DNA of 64,000 nt from JACCXE01 sp046594835. GTDB lineage: Bacteria > Actinomycetota > Acidimicrobiia > Acidimicrobiales > JACCXE01. Position 1 is the stretch's first letter, and each line of letters opens with the position of its first letter. This document shows, piece by piece, positions 17,718-24,533 of this stretch. A model generated the notes under the pieces. That model ran no database searches and was not told the DNA's origin. It saw only the letters and a list, made by a program, of their open reading frames with translations. The translations under genes and the position numbers were made by a program. Location: assembly GCA_046594835.1 (NCBI GenBank), contig JBKJQZ010000069.1, forward strand, positions 1 to 64,000. The letters are read 5' to 3'.

Positions 17718-18344
17718 CTAGTTACAGGGCAACTCTTCCGAGGGCGACACCGCGGTGATCTTGCCCGCTTCGTCGTAGGCGCTTCCGCTACCGACGACAA
17801 TTGTGTAGGTGCCAACTGTCCTGTTGCAGTCGAACTCACCGCCAGCGCCAAGGTTGCAGGTTGGGTTGAATTTCGAGACCGGGCAGCCGCTGGCCCGTTC
17901 CTGAATCACCACGCCGTTCACCGTGATCGTGTAGCTCCATCGAAGCTGTGCCGTGGAGTTCCCTGGGAAGTCGCAGTAGCAGGTGAGCGTAGGGACCCAA
18001 CGCACGCCTGTGGCGTTTGAGGACAGGTTGATCGCCATTTCCAACGCTCCAGATGGATACGATCGAGCGGCGGCCAACACCACAGCGCAAGGACCTTCAC
18101 TACGGCCTTGTTGATCGTCGATGCCAGCGATCTGGCATCCCGACTCAGCCGTGTTAGCTGTGAGATCGGCGCTAGGAGTGACCTGTTTGCCGGCGATCGG
18201 TCCGGCCGTGTTTCGCGCGATCCCAGTCGCACTTACCGGCGCCACCGGGACCCTCGGTACCTCAAGCGCTACCGCGGCGGGTGTCGCTATTAAGAACCCC
18301 AGTACCAGCGCGCAGGCGAGCGCCACTTGTCGTCGTTGAACCAT
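17718..18344 (-). CDS. Secreted cysteine-rich protein, hypothetical
   Basis: A 208-residue exported protein. The signal peptide is clear: MVQRRQ, hydrophobic core VALACALVLGFLIA, then TPAAVALEV. The mature part contains eight cysteines (GCQ, PCA, TCYC, GCP, TCN, DCN, PCN), an even number that suggests disulfides, and strand-rich segments such as WSYTITVNGVVIQ and GTYTIVVGSGS. The ATG at 18344 is fixed by GGGGAG seven bases upstream; the frame is open to 18398 but without a signal peptide there. No known family was recognised. It follows the mini-peptide gene on the same strand and faces a sigma-factor-like gene. Confidence 0.7.
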   Translation of the reverse strand: MVQRRQVALACALVLGFLIATPAAVALEVPRVPVAPVSATGIARNTAGPIAGKQVTPSADLTANTAESGCQIAGIDDQQGRSEGPCAVVLAAARSYPSGALEMAINLSSNATGVRWVPTLTCYCDFPGNSTAQLRWSYTITVNGVVIQERASGCPVSKFNPTCNLGAGGEFDCNRTVGTYTIVVGSGSAYDEAGKITAVSPSEELPCN

Positions 18345-18365
18345 TTTCTTGCTCCCCAGCCTTAG

Positions 18366-18383
18366 GGAGGCCCTTTGGCCTCC
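18366..18383 (-). promoter_or_regulatory. Leader hairpin upstream of the secreted-protein gene
   Basis: A perfect 7-bp stem, GGAGGCC against GGCCTCC with a 4-nt loop, sits 22-39 bases before the ATG at 18344 and just ahead of its GGGGAG ribosome binding site. It could be a leader structure or an intergenic processing hairpin between the mini-peptide gene and this one; it lacks a T tract, so a classical terminator is unlikely. Confidence 0.4.
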
Positions 18384-18542
18384 TCGGTCCTTACGCACGA
18401 GAGGGTGTGGCCCTTACATCTACTTTTCAGAAATCGAGTTCGCTCGGAGCCGACAGCAGGTGCGGGGTGGCGCCGCGTTGAACTAAACCCACGTCCAAAG
18501 ACGAAAAAGGGCGGGGCGCAGTTGCTCTTACAGCTGGGCGTG

Positions 18543-18560
18543 CAGCGTCAGACGACGCTG
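18543..18560 (-). terminator. Perfect hairpin directly after the mini-peptide gene
   Basis: CAGCGTC and GACGCTG form a perfect 7-bp stem with a 4-nt loop, beginning eight bases after the peptide stop on the minus strand. A run of five T follows only about 30 bases later, so it may stabilise the mRNA 3' end or terminate weakly rather than act as a classical terminator. Confidence 0.4.
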
Positions 18561-18567
18561 GGTGTGA

Positions 18568-18726
18568 CTAGACGCAGATCTCGATGGGATCTGGGAAGAG
18601 CGGCGGGATCGGCGGAATGGTGATGCAGACCGCCTGCGCAGGCGCGGGATTCACCATCGGAAGGACGAAACCGCCCACGATCATGGCGACGACTATGAGC
18701 GCCGCACGAGTCTTGCTACGTAGCAT
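18568..18726 (-). CDS. 52-residue secreted peptide with a Cys-bounded proline-rich core
   Basis: This short gene encodes a 52-residue precursor. Residues 1-32 form a textbook signal peptide (basic MLRSKTR, hydrophobic ALIVVAMIVGGFVL, cleavage after PAPAQA). The predicted mature part is only about 20 residues: Val-Cys, then ITIPPIPPLFPDPIEI, then Cys-Val. The two cysteines frame a proline-rich loop and could form one disulfide ring. A near-perfect AGGAGGT lies six bases before the ATG, stronger than at most genes here, and part of it is inside a 9-bp inverted repeat. I do not recognise a family. A role as signal, toxin or surface ligand is speculation. Confidence 0.68.
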   Translation of the reverse strand: MLRSKTRAALIVVAMIVGGFVLPMVNPAPAQAVCITIPPIPPLFPDPIEICV

Positions 18727-18753
18727 TGACCAACCTCCTGTTGGGGTTGGTCA
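18727..18753. promoter_or_regulatory. 9-bp perfect inverted repeat over the peptide's ribosome binding site
   Basis: TGACCAACC (18727-18735) and GGTTGGTCA (18745-18753) are perfect complements around a 9-nt loop. On the minus-strand mRNA the stem ends at the base next to the peptide's ATG, and the AGGAGGT site lies in the loop and 3' arm. It sits in the 56-bp gap between the peptide gene and the divergent sigma-like gene, so it could be a DNA operator for both, an RNA translation switch, or both. Confidence 0.6.
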
Positions 18754-18782
18754 GGGCACGCTCGGGGGGTGCGACCTCTTAC

Positions 18783-19760
18783 ATGCTTGAACCGTTAGAG
18801 CCACTACAGCCGAGCGCGTTCGAGCTGTGGTGGGCGACTACAGACCCGGTAGTTCGAGCGTTCCTACGTCAACGTGGATGCCAGCTGCACGATGTCGACG
18901 ACCTCGTGCAGCTGACCTCCGAGAAGGCATGGCGGACGCCTAAGAGCTTTGGCAACGCAGGACATTTCGTCGCTTGGTGTTGCACCGTCGCAGAAAGCCG
19001 TCGAATCGACGAGTGGCGCAAAACCCGTCGGGAGACACTGAGCGACCTTCACGAGCGCCCGGAGCACTTTGATATTGAGGACCTGGCTTTGAACCTCGTC
19101 ACGAGGGACCTACTGCTAAGGGTGATCGCGACGCTTCCGCCGGTGCAGCGGGACGCGGTCCTCGGAGTGCTCGACGTCTCCTCGCCCGGTGCGGCCAACC
19201 GAGTCGGCGTGGCGCGTCACCGGGCGCGGAACAAGCTCCGCGATGCGTGGGAGAGGCTCCTAGGAGGACTGACCGCGGGTCCGCTGGGCCGAGTCTTGGC
19301 GAGATTCACGCGCGCTGGTCAACAGGTGTCGCCAGAGGCAGCCAGTGCCGTGATCGCCACCGGTGTAGCAGCAATCTTGGGTGTTCTCGGTGTCTCGGCG
19401 CTAGCTCTCCAGGATTATCACCAGGCGTCGCGAGCTGAGGCGTCGAAAGCGGTCGGTCTGAAAGGCTCGGGCTTCGCTACGAACGCGACGGCGGGCAGGA
19501 ATGCGACGACGTCGGTGGCTCCTAAAGCGGAAGCGCCGGTCTCCAAGCCGAACTATTCACCGGTGAGACGCACGAGTTTGCCGTTCTTGCCAGCGTCGGA
19601 TGGGTCGCCTCAGAGGGTCGTCATCGAGCCCTCCACTCCCGAGAAGTCCGGCCAGCACGTGTGCTTCTCCACCATGGTCACGCCGTACGGATGTGTGACG
19701 ACGCCCTTTCAGTCAATCGACTACGTGTTCCCGAGCTGGATGCCGCAACCTTTGCCTTAA
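18783..19760 (+). CDS. Membrane-anchored ECF sigma-factor-like protein
   Basis: A 325-residue protein in three parts. Residues 15-85 match sigma region 2 (DVDDLVQLTSEKAW, RRIDEWRK), and residues 108-160 match region 4 (IATLPPVQRDAVLGVL followed by a helix-turn-helix, VGVARHRARNKLRDAW). Residues 188-209 form one transmembrane helix, and about 115 residues follow outside the cell, rich in Ser/Thr/Pro, with two cysteines (C294, C304) near the end. The ATG at 18783 lies just before region 2; the frame is open to 18726. It is divergent from the secreted peptide by 56 bp. A membrane-tethered sigma factor that senses an external partner is inference; no separate anti-sigma gene is seen. Confidence 0.72.
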   Translation: MLEPLEPLQPSAFELWWATTDPVVRAFLRQRGCQLHDVDDLVQLTSEKAWRTPKSFGNAGHFVAWCCTVAESRRIDEWRKTRRETLSDLHERPEHFDIEDLALNLVTRDLLLRVIATLPPVQRDAVLGVLDVSSPGAANRVGVARHRARNKLRDAWERLLGGLTAGPLGRVLARFTRAGQQVSPEAASAVIATGVAAILGVLGVSALALQDYHQASRAEASKAVGLKGSGFATNATAGRNATTSVAPKAEAPVSKPNYSPVRRTSLPFLPASDGSPQRVVIEPSTPEKSGQHVCFSTMVTPYGCVTTPFQSIDYVFPSWMPQPLP

Positions 19761-20048
19761 TTGACGTATCGAATCGCCTGGCCCTCACGTAGGTCGGGTA
19801 TGTCGAACTTCCGTCTTCGTTTACGGCCGCAAGCGCGTCTACGCCGACCTCCTCGGCTGGGCGTTGGGCGAGAACGGCGGTGTGGCCTGGATGGCGAAGC
19901 AACGCGGCGCGAACGCCCCACCCGGCGGGCACCTGAGCGATGGGTCGATCGGTCGAATAAAGGAGGTGGCTAGAGGTTCGCTACCATGATTGTCCGCGTT
20001 CACGTAAACTGGCGAGAGGTTTTCTTCCAGTTTTTTTGTGCACGCCCA
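19761..20048. other. Gene-free stretch before tRNA-Ala
   Basis: No supported gene in 288 bp. A plus-strand frame open from 19765 to a TGA at 19987-19989 reads like a coding remnant (VYADLLGWALGENGGVAWM) but has no start codon near its beginning, so it may be a decayed gene end. A T-rich run (TTTTTTT at about 20031-20037) lies just ahead of tRNA-Ala. Confidence 0.4.
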
Positions 20049-20122
20049 GGGGGCGTAGCTCAGTTGGCTAGAGCACCTGCTTTGCAAGCAGGAAGTCGTC
20101 GGTTCGAGTCCGATCGCCTCCA
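20049..20122 (+). tRNA. tRNA-Ala (anticodon TGC)
   Basis: A complete cloverleaf: acceptor GGGGGCG pairs with CGCCTCC (one G-T), anticodon stem CCTGC/GCAGG encloses the loop TTTGCAA with anticodon TGC at 20083-20085, and the T loop is TTCGAGT. The discriminator is A20122; the following CTA is not CCA, so CCA must be added after transcription, unlike tRNA-Ile in this window. Confidence 0.97.
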
Positions 20123-20252
20123 CTACTCCTGAGCCTGTCGTTGAAAATCGAGCCTGGTCCCCTCGACGATATGTACGCGCTTGCGGGGGGTTTCTTGTGC
20201 GGCCGAACGGTACGCCGCTCAAGTCGACGGCTCCTGATCCGATAGGCGAGAA

Positions 20253-23200
20253 ATGCGAGGCGCACTTGAAACACGCGAGCGCGACGGCGCCGGTGCTCAC
20301 ACCGAGGCTCCCGATCCGTCTGCGAGGGAACACCCGCGGACGATTGGCTGGGTCGGCACAACGGCAATGGCGATGGGCGGAAGCAACCAGAGCCTGTTCC
20401 TGATCGGTGCGCTGATAGCGGCGCAAGGGAGCGCGGCGGTTCCCCTGCTGGTGCTCGGCCTGTTGATGAGCTGGGCTGCCATGCCGGGTTGGACCGAGTT
20501 GATCCTGCTTTATCCGAACCGCGTCGGGGGCATCGCGGCTGCGTGCGCGGAAGCGTTCAAGCCCTACTCACCTGTTCTCGCGAATCTCACCGGCACCTGT
20601 TACTGGTGGGGGTGGGTACCGACCTGCGGCCTGACTGCGTTGCTGTCGGCGTCGGCGATCCATGACTGGTACCTACCAGGAGTGCCGATCACGCCCATGG
20701 CGATTGCGATCGTCGTCGGCTTCACGCTCGCCAACCTGGCCGGATTGCGCAAGGTGACCAACCTCGCGATCCTCATCGCCACCGGATCCGCCTTCCTCGC
20801 CTTCGTCTCGGCGGTAGCACCGGTGTTCGCAGGCAACGTCGACTGGCACCAGGCGATGTCGTTCCACCTTGCGACGCCGTTCGGCGGCGCGTTCGGCAAG
20901 TTCACGAGCGCAATGGCTGGGCTGTATCTCATCGGGTTCGCCGCTCCCGCGTTCGAGGCCGCGGCGTGCCATGTCGGCGAGACGATCGACCCGAACCGAA
21001 ACGTTCCGCGTGCCATGTTCGCCAGCGCCTGGATTGCGACGTTGTACTTCCTTGTGTTGCCGGTCGTGTGGCTTGGCGTGTTCGGGCCCGCGCCAATCAC
21101 CGCCAATCTCGCCACCACACTCGGCCCGACGTTCGCACCGTTGTTCGGGGGCGCGGCCAGGGCGGCCGCGGTGTGGTTCATGGTGCTCAACATGTTCCAC
21201 GGCACGCTCACTCCCGTCACGGGTGTCGCGCGCACATTGTCGCAACTCTCCGAGGACGGTCTCCTGCCGCGTGTCTTGGCGAAGCGGCTGCGCAACGACG
21301 TGCCCTGGGTCGCCTCGGCACTGACCGCAGCGTTCGCGATCGCCTTCCTCGTCGCGGGTGATCCGATCTGGATGATTGCGGCCGCAAACTTCACCTATCT
21401 GATCGGCATCTCGCTGCCGAGCGTTGCGGTCTGGCTGCTGCGCAAGAACCAGCCGCACCTGGTCCGTCCGTATCGCGCGCCGCGCTTCACGATCGGTCTC
21501 GGTCTGCTTGCCGCGCTGGGCTGGGGTATCAGCACGATCTTCGGCTTCGAGCAGTTCGGCTTGCCGACGGTGCTCTTCGGCCTCGGCCTCGCGTATTCGG
21601 GAGCGGGCGCTTACGTATTCCGTCAGTGGCGCGACCGCGACGGCCGCCCAAAGCTCGTCAAGCGTTCGTTGCACTTGAAGTTGACCGGCGCGATGTTGGC
21701 GGTGATGGCGCTCGACGGAGCGGGCTACCTCCTCGCGGTAAGCCACGTCACCGCCGCTGACCCTGCTCTGATTAGCGTGCTTCAAGACATTTTTGTCGCG
21801 GTCGCCGTGCTCACAATCACCGTCGGGCTCGTGTTGCCGGGCATGATCGCCCACGGTGCGAGCGAGGTGTCCAACGCTGCGGACCGCCTTGTTAGCGGCA
21901 CGTTGGCAGACCTGACCCGAGCGATGCGTGCGTTATCGGAAGGTGATCTCGAGGGAGCGAGCGCTCGGGTCGACAATCCGCACATCGCGATCCACTCGCG
22001 CGACGAGGTCGGTGCGATGGCGTCGAGCTTCAACGAGATCCTCGACGAGTCGGGCCGCGCCGCGGAGGCGCTCGATAGTGCTCGCTCCGGACTGCAAGCC
22101 GTGCTGGCCGACCTCAAAGAGACGAAGGTGCAACTCGAGATCGCGCTGGCCGAAGCGACCGAAGCCTCGCGTTTGAAGTCGGCGTTTCTCGCCAACATGA
22201 GCCATGAGATCCGCACGCCGATGAACGGCGTGATGGGCATGATCGGGTTGTTGCTCGACAGCGAGCTCGCCCCGGAACAACGCGACTACGTCGAGACGAT
22301 GGCCGGATCGGCCGAGGCGCTCGGCGGGATCGTCAACGACGTGCTCGATTTCTCCAAAATCGAAGCCGGCAAGCTGGACATTGAGCACCGGCAGTTCGCA
22401 CTGCCCGCAGCGGTGGACGCCGCGCTCGACGCCCTGGCCACGAGCGCCGGCGACAAGGGCATCGAGCTGATCAGCGTGATTGCGCCGGGCGTACCCGAAC
22501 TCGTCATCGGCGACCGTCTGCGGCTACGCCAGGTGGTGTCCAACCTGGTGTCAAACGCGATCAAGTTCACCGACGTCGGCCATGTGTTGGTGCGGGTGTC
22601 GCCGACTCCAACCGGGGTGTGCTTCGAGGTGATTGACACCGGCATCGGCGTGCCCCGCGAAAATCGCAGCCGGCTGTTCGAGGCATTTGTGCAGGCCGAC
22701 GACTCCGATTCACGGCGCTACGGAGGCAGCGGCCTGGGTCTCGCCATCTGCCGCCAGCTCGTGGAACTGATGGGCGGGACCATTGGCGTTGCGAGCGAAG
22801 GCAACGGCGGCAGCAGGTTCTGGTTCACGCTTCCTTTCGAAGTCCTGGCCGGACCGTCGGTCCGACGTATCGAGCAGCCCGTCCGCGCGCTCGTTGTGAC
22901 GCGGCAGCCCGCGTTGGCGGACGCGCTCATCGATCTCATGGGTCAATGGTCAATCAGTGCGAGCAGCGTCGAGGGTTACTTCGCCGAGCGTGAGGTGGCG
23001 GACGCTGCGTTGCGCGGCAAGCCATTCGATGTGGTGGTGATTGACGTTGATCCCGGCGGCGCGCACCAGAAGGCGCTTGCGCGCTCGATAGGCACCGACA
23101 CCGATCGCGGATCGCCGCGGGTCGTCGCGCTTACGCCACCGGGCCGGGGTGTGCGGGATCTGGACAAGGGCGTCGACGGGTGGGTGACAAAACCGGTGCA

Positions 23201-23696
23201 CCAGGCTGCGCTGTTCGACTGTTTGACGAGCCTGCTCGGAGTGGCCGCGGACGGTCAGGACGAGGGTCCGCCGGCCCCGTCGCCGGCCCGGTCCGCGGCG
23301 CGCGGACGACTCCTGGTCGTGGAGGACAACCTGGTCAACCAGAAAGTTGCGTTGGCGATGCTCACAAGGCTCGGGTACACCTGCGACGTGGCCCTTGATG
23401 GCCGAGAGGCGTTGGTCGCGCTGGGCGCTGCGCACTACGACGCGGTTTTGATGGACTGTCAGATGCCGAACATGGACGGGTACGAAGCGACCGCCGCGAT
23501 CAGGCTGGTGGAAAGCATGAGAGACGTGCCGATCGTCGCGATGACCGCGTCGGCGATGGCATCAGACCGCGAGCGCTGCCTCGCCGTCGGCATGGACGAT
23601 TACGTGTCGAAGCCAGTCGACCCCGAGTTGCTTGCCTCCGTCGTGGAACGTTGGGTCGGGTCGCGCCACCCCGTTGGCGCTTCCGGTCTTTCTTGA
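20253..23696 (+). CDS. Amino-acid-permease/hybrid histidine kinase fusion
   Basis: An 1147-residue fusion. Residues about 30-465 form an APC-family permease with about 12 membrane helices, starting RTIGWVGTTAMAMGGSNQSL. Two more helices (about 475-530), a HAMP-like segment (539-592) and a coiled coil lead to a HisKA domain with phospho-acceptor H651 in NMSHEIRTPMNG and a HATPase domain (N box near 760, DTGIGVP near 796). A first receiver-like domain (about 880-990) has D931 but lacks the usual acidic pair; the second (about 1020-1143) is complete with D1068 in LMDCQMPNMDG. It should sense a transported solute and signal by phosphorelay. No partner response regulator or Hpt gene is adjacent. 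ATG at 20253 has AGGCGAG upstream. Confidence 0.9.
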   Translation: MRGALETRERDGAGAHTEAPDPSAREHPRTIGWVGTTAMAMGGSNQSLFLIGALIAAQGSAAVPLLVLGLLMSWAAMPGWTELILLYPNRVGGIAAACAEAFKPYSPVLANLTGTCYWWGWVPTCGLTALLSASAIHDWYLPGVPITPMAIAIVVGFTLANLAGLRKVTNLAILIATGSAFLAFVSAVAPVFAGNVDWHQAMSFHLATPFGGAFGKFTSAMAGLYLIGFAAPAFEAAACHVGETIDPNRNVPRAMFASAWIATLYFLVLPVVWLGVFGPAPITANLATTLGPTFAPLFGGAARAAAVWFMVLNMFHGTLTPVTGVARTLSQLSEDGLLPRVLAKRLRNDVPWVASALTAAFAIAFLVAGDPIWMIAAANFTYLIGISLPSVAVWLLRKNQPHLVRPYRAPRFTIGLGLLAALGWGISTIFGFEQFGLPTVLFGLGLAYSGAGAYVFRQWRDRDGRPKLVKRSLHLKLTGAMLAVMALDGAGYLLAVSHVTAADPALISVLQDIFVAVAVLTITVGLVLPGMIAHGASEVSNAADRLVSGTLADLTRAMRALSEGDLEGASARVDNPHIAIHSRDEVGAMASSFNEILDESGRAAEALDSARSGLQAVLADLKETKVQLEIALAEATEASRLKSAFLANMSHEIRTPMNGVMGMIGLLLDSELAPEQRDYVETMAGSAEALGGIVNDVLDFSKIEAGKLDIEHRQFALPAAVDAALDALATSAGDKGIELISVIAPGVPELVIGDRLRLRQVVSNLVSNAIKFTDVGHVLVRVSPTPTGVCFEVIDTGIGVPRENRSRLFEAFVQADDSDSRRYGGSGLGLAICRQLVELMGGTIGVASEGNGGSRFWFTLPFEVLAGPSVRRIEQPVRALVVTRQPALADALIDLMGQWSISASSVEGYFAEREVADAALRGKPFDVVVIDVDPGGAHQKALARSIGTDTDRGSPRVVALTPPGRGVRDLDKGVDGWVTKPVHQAALFDCLTSLLGVAADGQDEGPPAPSPARSAARGRLLVVEDNLVNQKVALAMLTRLGYTCDVALDGREALVALGAAHYDAVLMDCQMPNMDGYEATAAIRLVESMRDVPIVAMTASAMASDRERCLAVGMDDYVSKPVDPELLASVVERWVGSRHPVGASGLS

Positions 23697-23858
23697 GTCC
23701 TCGATTACGACGTCGGCCCCGTTCCCGCTGCGGACGATCACGCTCCCGGACTGGATGACGAACATGTCCTGGCCTGGGTCGCCCTTGCGGACGATGAATT
23801 CGCCGTCGCGAAAGTCCCTCTCCGACTCGGAGGCGGCGGCAAATCGATCCGTCAGCAT
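23562..23858 (-). pseudogene. Truncated cyclic-nucleotide-binding domain gene
   Basis: The first 54 codons read as the N-terminal half of a cNMP-binding domain: FRDGEFIVRKGDPGQDMFVIQSGSVIVRSG, the usual beta-roll with its GD turn. Similarity stops at VVIED, which falls within a few bases of the stop codon of the permease-kinase on the other strand. The remaining 45 codons are merely the antisense of that kinase's 3' end, and the glycine/arginine phosphate-binding cassette is missing. I read this as a gene cut when the kinase arrived or by a deletion. A functional short protein is unlikely. Confidence 0.65.
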
Positions 23859-23867
23859 TCCCGCAAT

Positions 23868-24077
23868 CTACGGGTCGAGCGCGCGCAAGATGAGCGCCCA
23901 CGAGGCGAGCCCGTGCTGGCACCACGCGTCGGGCGCGACGAGGCAATTGTCGGGACACCGGCACACGCCGTCGCCCGCCCACTCATCGAGCGTCTCTGGA
24001 TCCGGCGGCGCCCATCCACTGTTGTGCTCGAACCATTCGTGCGCGTTGCGGATCGCGGCGGCCGCAGAGGTCGTCAT
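23868..24077 (-). CDS. Small cysteine-rich protein, possible metal-binding
   Basis: A 69-residue protein beginning MTTSAAAAIRNAHEWFEHNSGW, with a C-terminal cysteine cluster CRCPDNCLVAPDAWCQHGLASW (C-x-C-x3-C-x8-C plus His), suggesting a small zinc or other metal site. The ATG at 24077 is preceded by GGGAGA; an upstream extension to 24146 lies in frame but starts in the VOC gene region. It lies 10 bp from the truncated cNMP gene and downstream of the VOC gene on the same strand. I do not recognise a family. Confidence 0.6.
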   Translation of the reverse strand: MTTSAAAAIRNAHEWFEHNSGWAPPDPETLDEWAGDGVCRCPDNCLVAPDAWCQHGLASWALILRALDP

Positions 24078-24100
24078 GGGCTCTCCCGCGCGATGCGTAC

Positions 24101-24529
24101 TTATTCCATTCCGGTGGGGTTGTCGTTGACTTCTTGCAGCACCCACTGGTTCCCGTCGGGATCGGCGATCTCCGCGTAGGTGCCGAACCGGGCGCGCTCG
24201 GGGTGCAGGCCGGGCGCCTTGCCCTCGGTGCCGAAGTGGTACGGATCGCCGACGGGCGCGCCGCGCCCTTTGAGATCGTCGATGGCCGCTGCGATGTCGC
24301 GGACGCAGAGGTGCATGCCGCTGTACATGCCCGCCTTGGCCGGATCGGACACGCCGAGGCCGAACGTGATCGAGCAGTCCGAGCCCGGCGGGGTGAGCTG
24401 CACGACGCGGAACTGATCGCCCATCGCGTGGTCGACGTCGAGGTTCCAGCCCATCTGCTCCTCGTAGAACTGTTTGGCACGGTCGACGTCGGTCACCGGC
24501 AACACGAAGACTTCGATGCGGTAGTCCAT
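24101..24529 (-). CDS. VOC (glyoxalase/bleomycin-resistance-like) family protein
   Basis: A 142-residue vicinal-oxygen-chelate protein. The paired beta-alpha-beta modules are visible: DYRIEVFVLPVTDVDRAKQFYEEQMGWNLDVDH and, in the second half, MHLCVRDIAAAIDDLKGRGAPV ending FGTYAEIADPDGNQWVLQEV, with the conserved acidic DPDGN segment. Such proteins bind or modify small molecules with a metal ion; the substrate here is unknown. The ATG at 24529 starts the first strand directly. The gene follows the ArsR-SRPBCC fusion by 4 bp on the same strand, an arrangement often seen with these regulators. Confidence 0.85.
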   Translation of the reverse strand: MDYRIEVFVLPVTDVDRAKQFYEEQMGWNLDVDHAMGDQFRVVQLTPPGSDCSITFGLGVSDPAKAGMYSGMHLCVRDIAAAIDDLKGRGAPVGDPYHFGTEGKAPGLHPERARFGTYAEIADPDGNQWVLQEVNDNPTGME

Positions 24530-24533
24530 CGCT

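Noticed and set aside
18584..18790. 68-codon plus-strand frame overlapping the mini-peptide gene
   Set aside because: It is the antisense of the signal-peptide gene, with no ribosome binding site or domain.
19765..19989. Open plus-strand frame before tRNA-Ala
   Set aside because: No start codon near its beginning and no clear family; at most a gene remnant.
20040..20140. Minus-strand frame over tRNA-Ala reading GLEPTTSCLQSRCSSQLSYAPW
   Set aside because: This is the well-known false translation of the antisense strand of a tRNA gene, not a protein.
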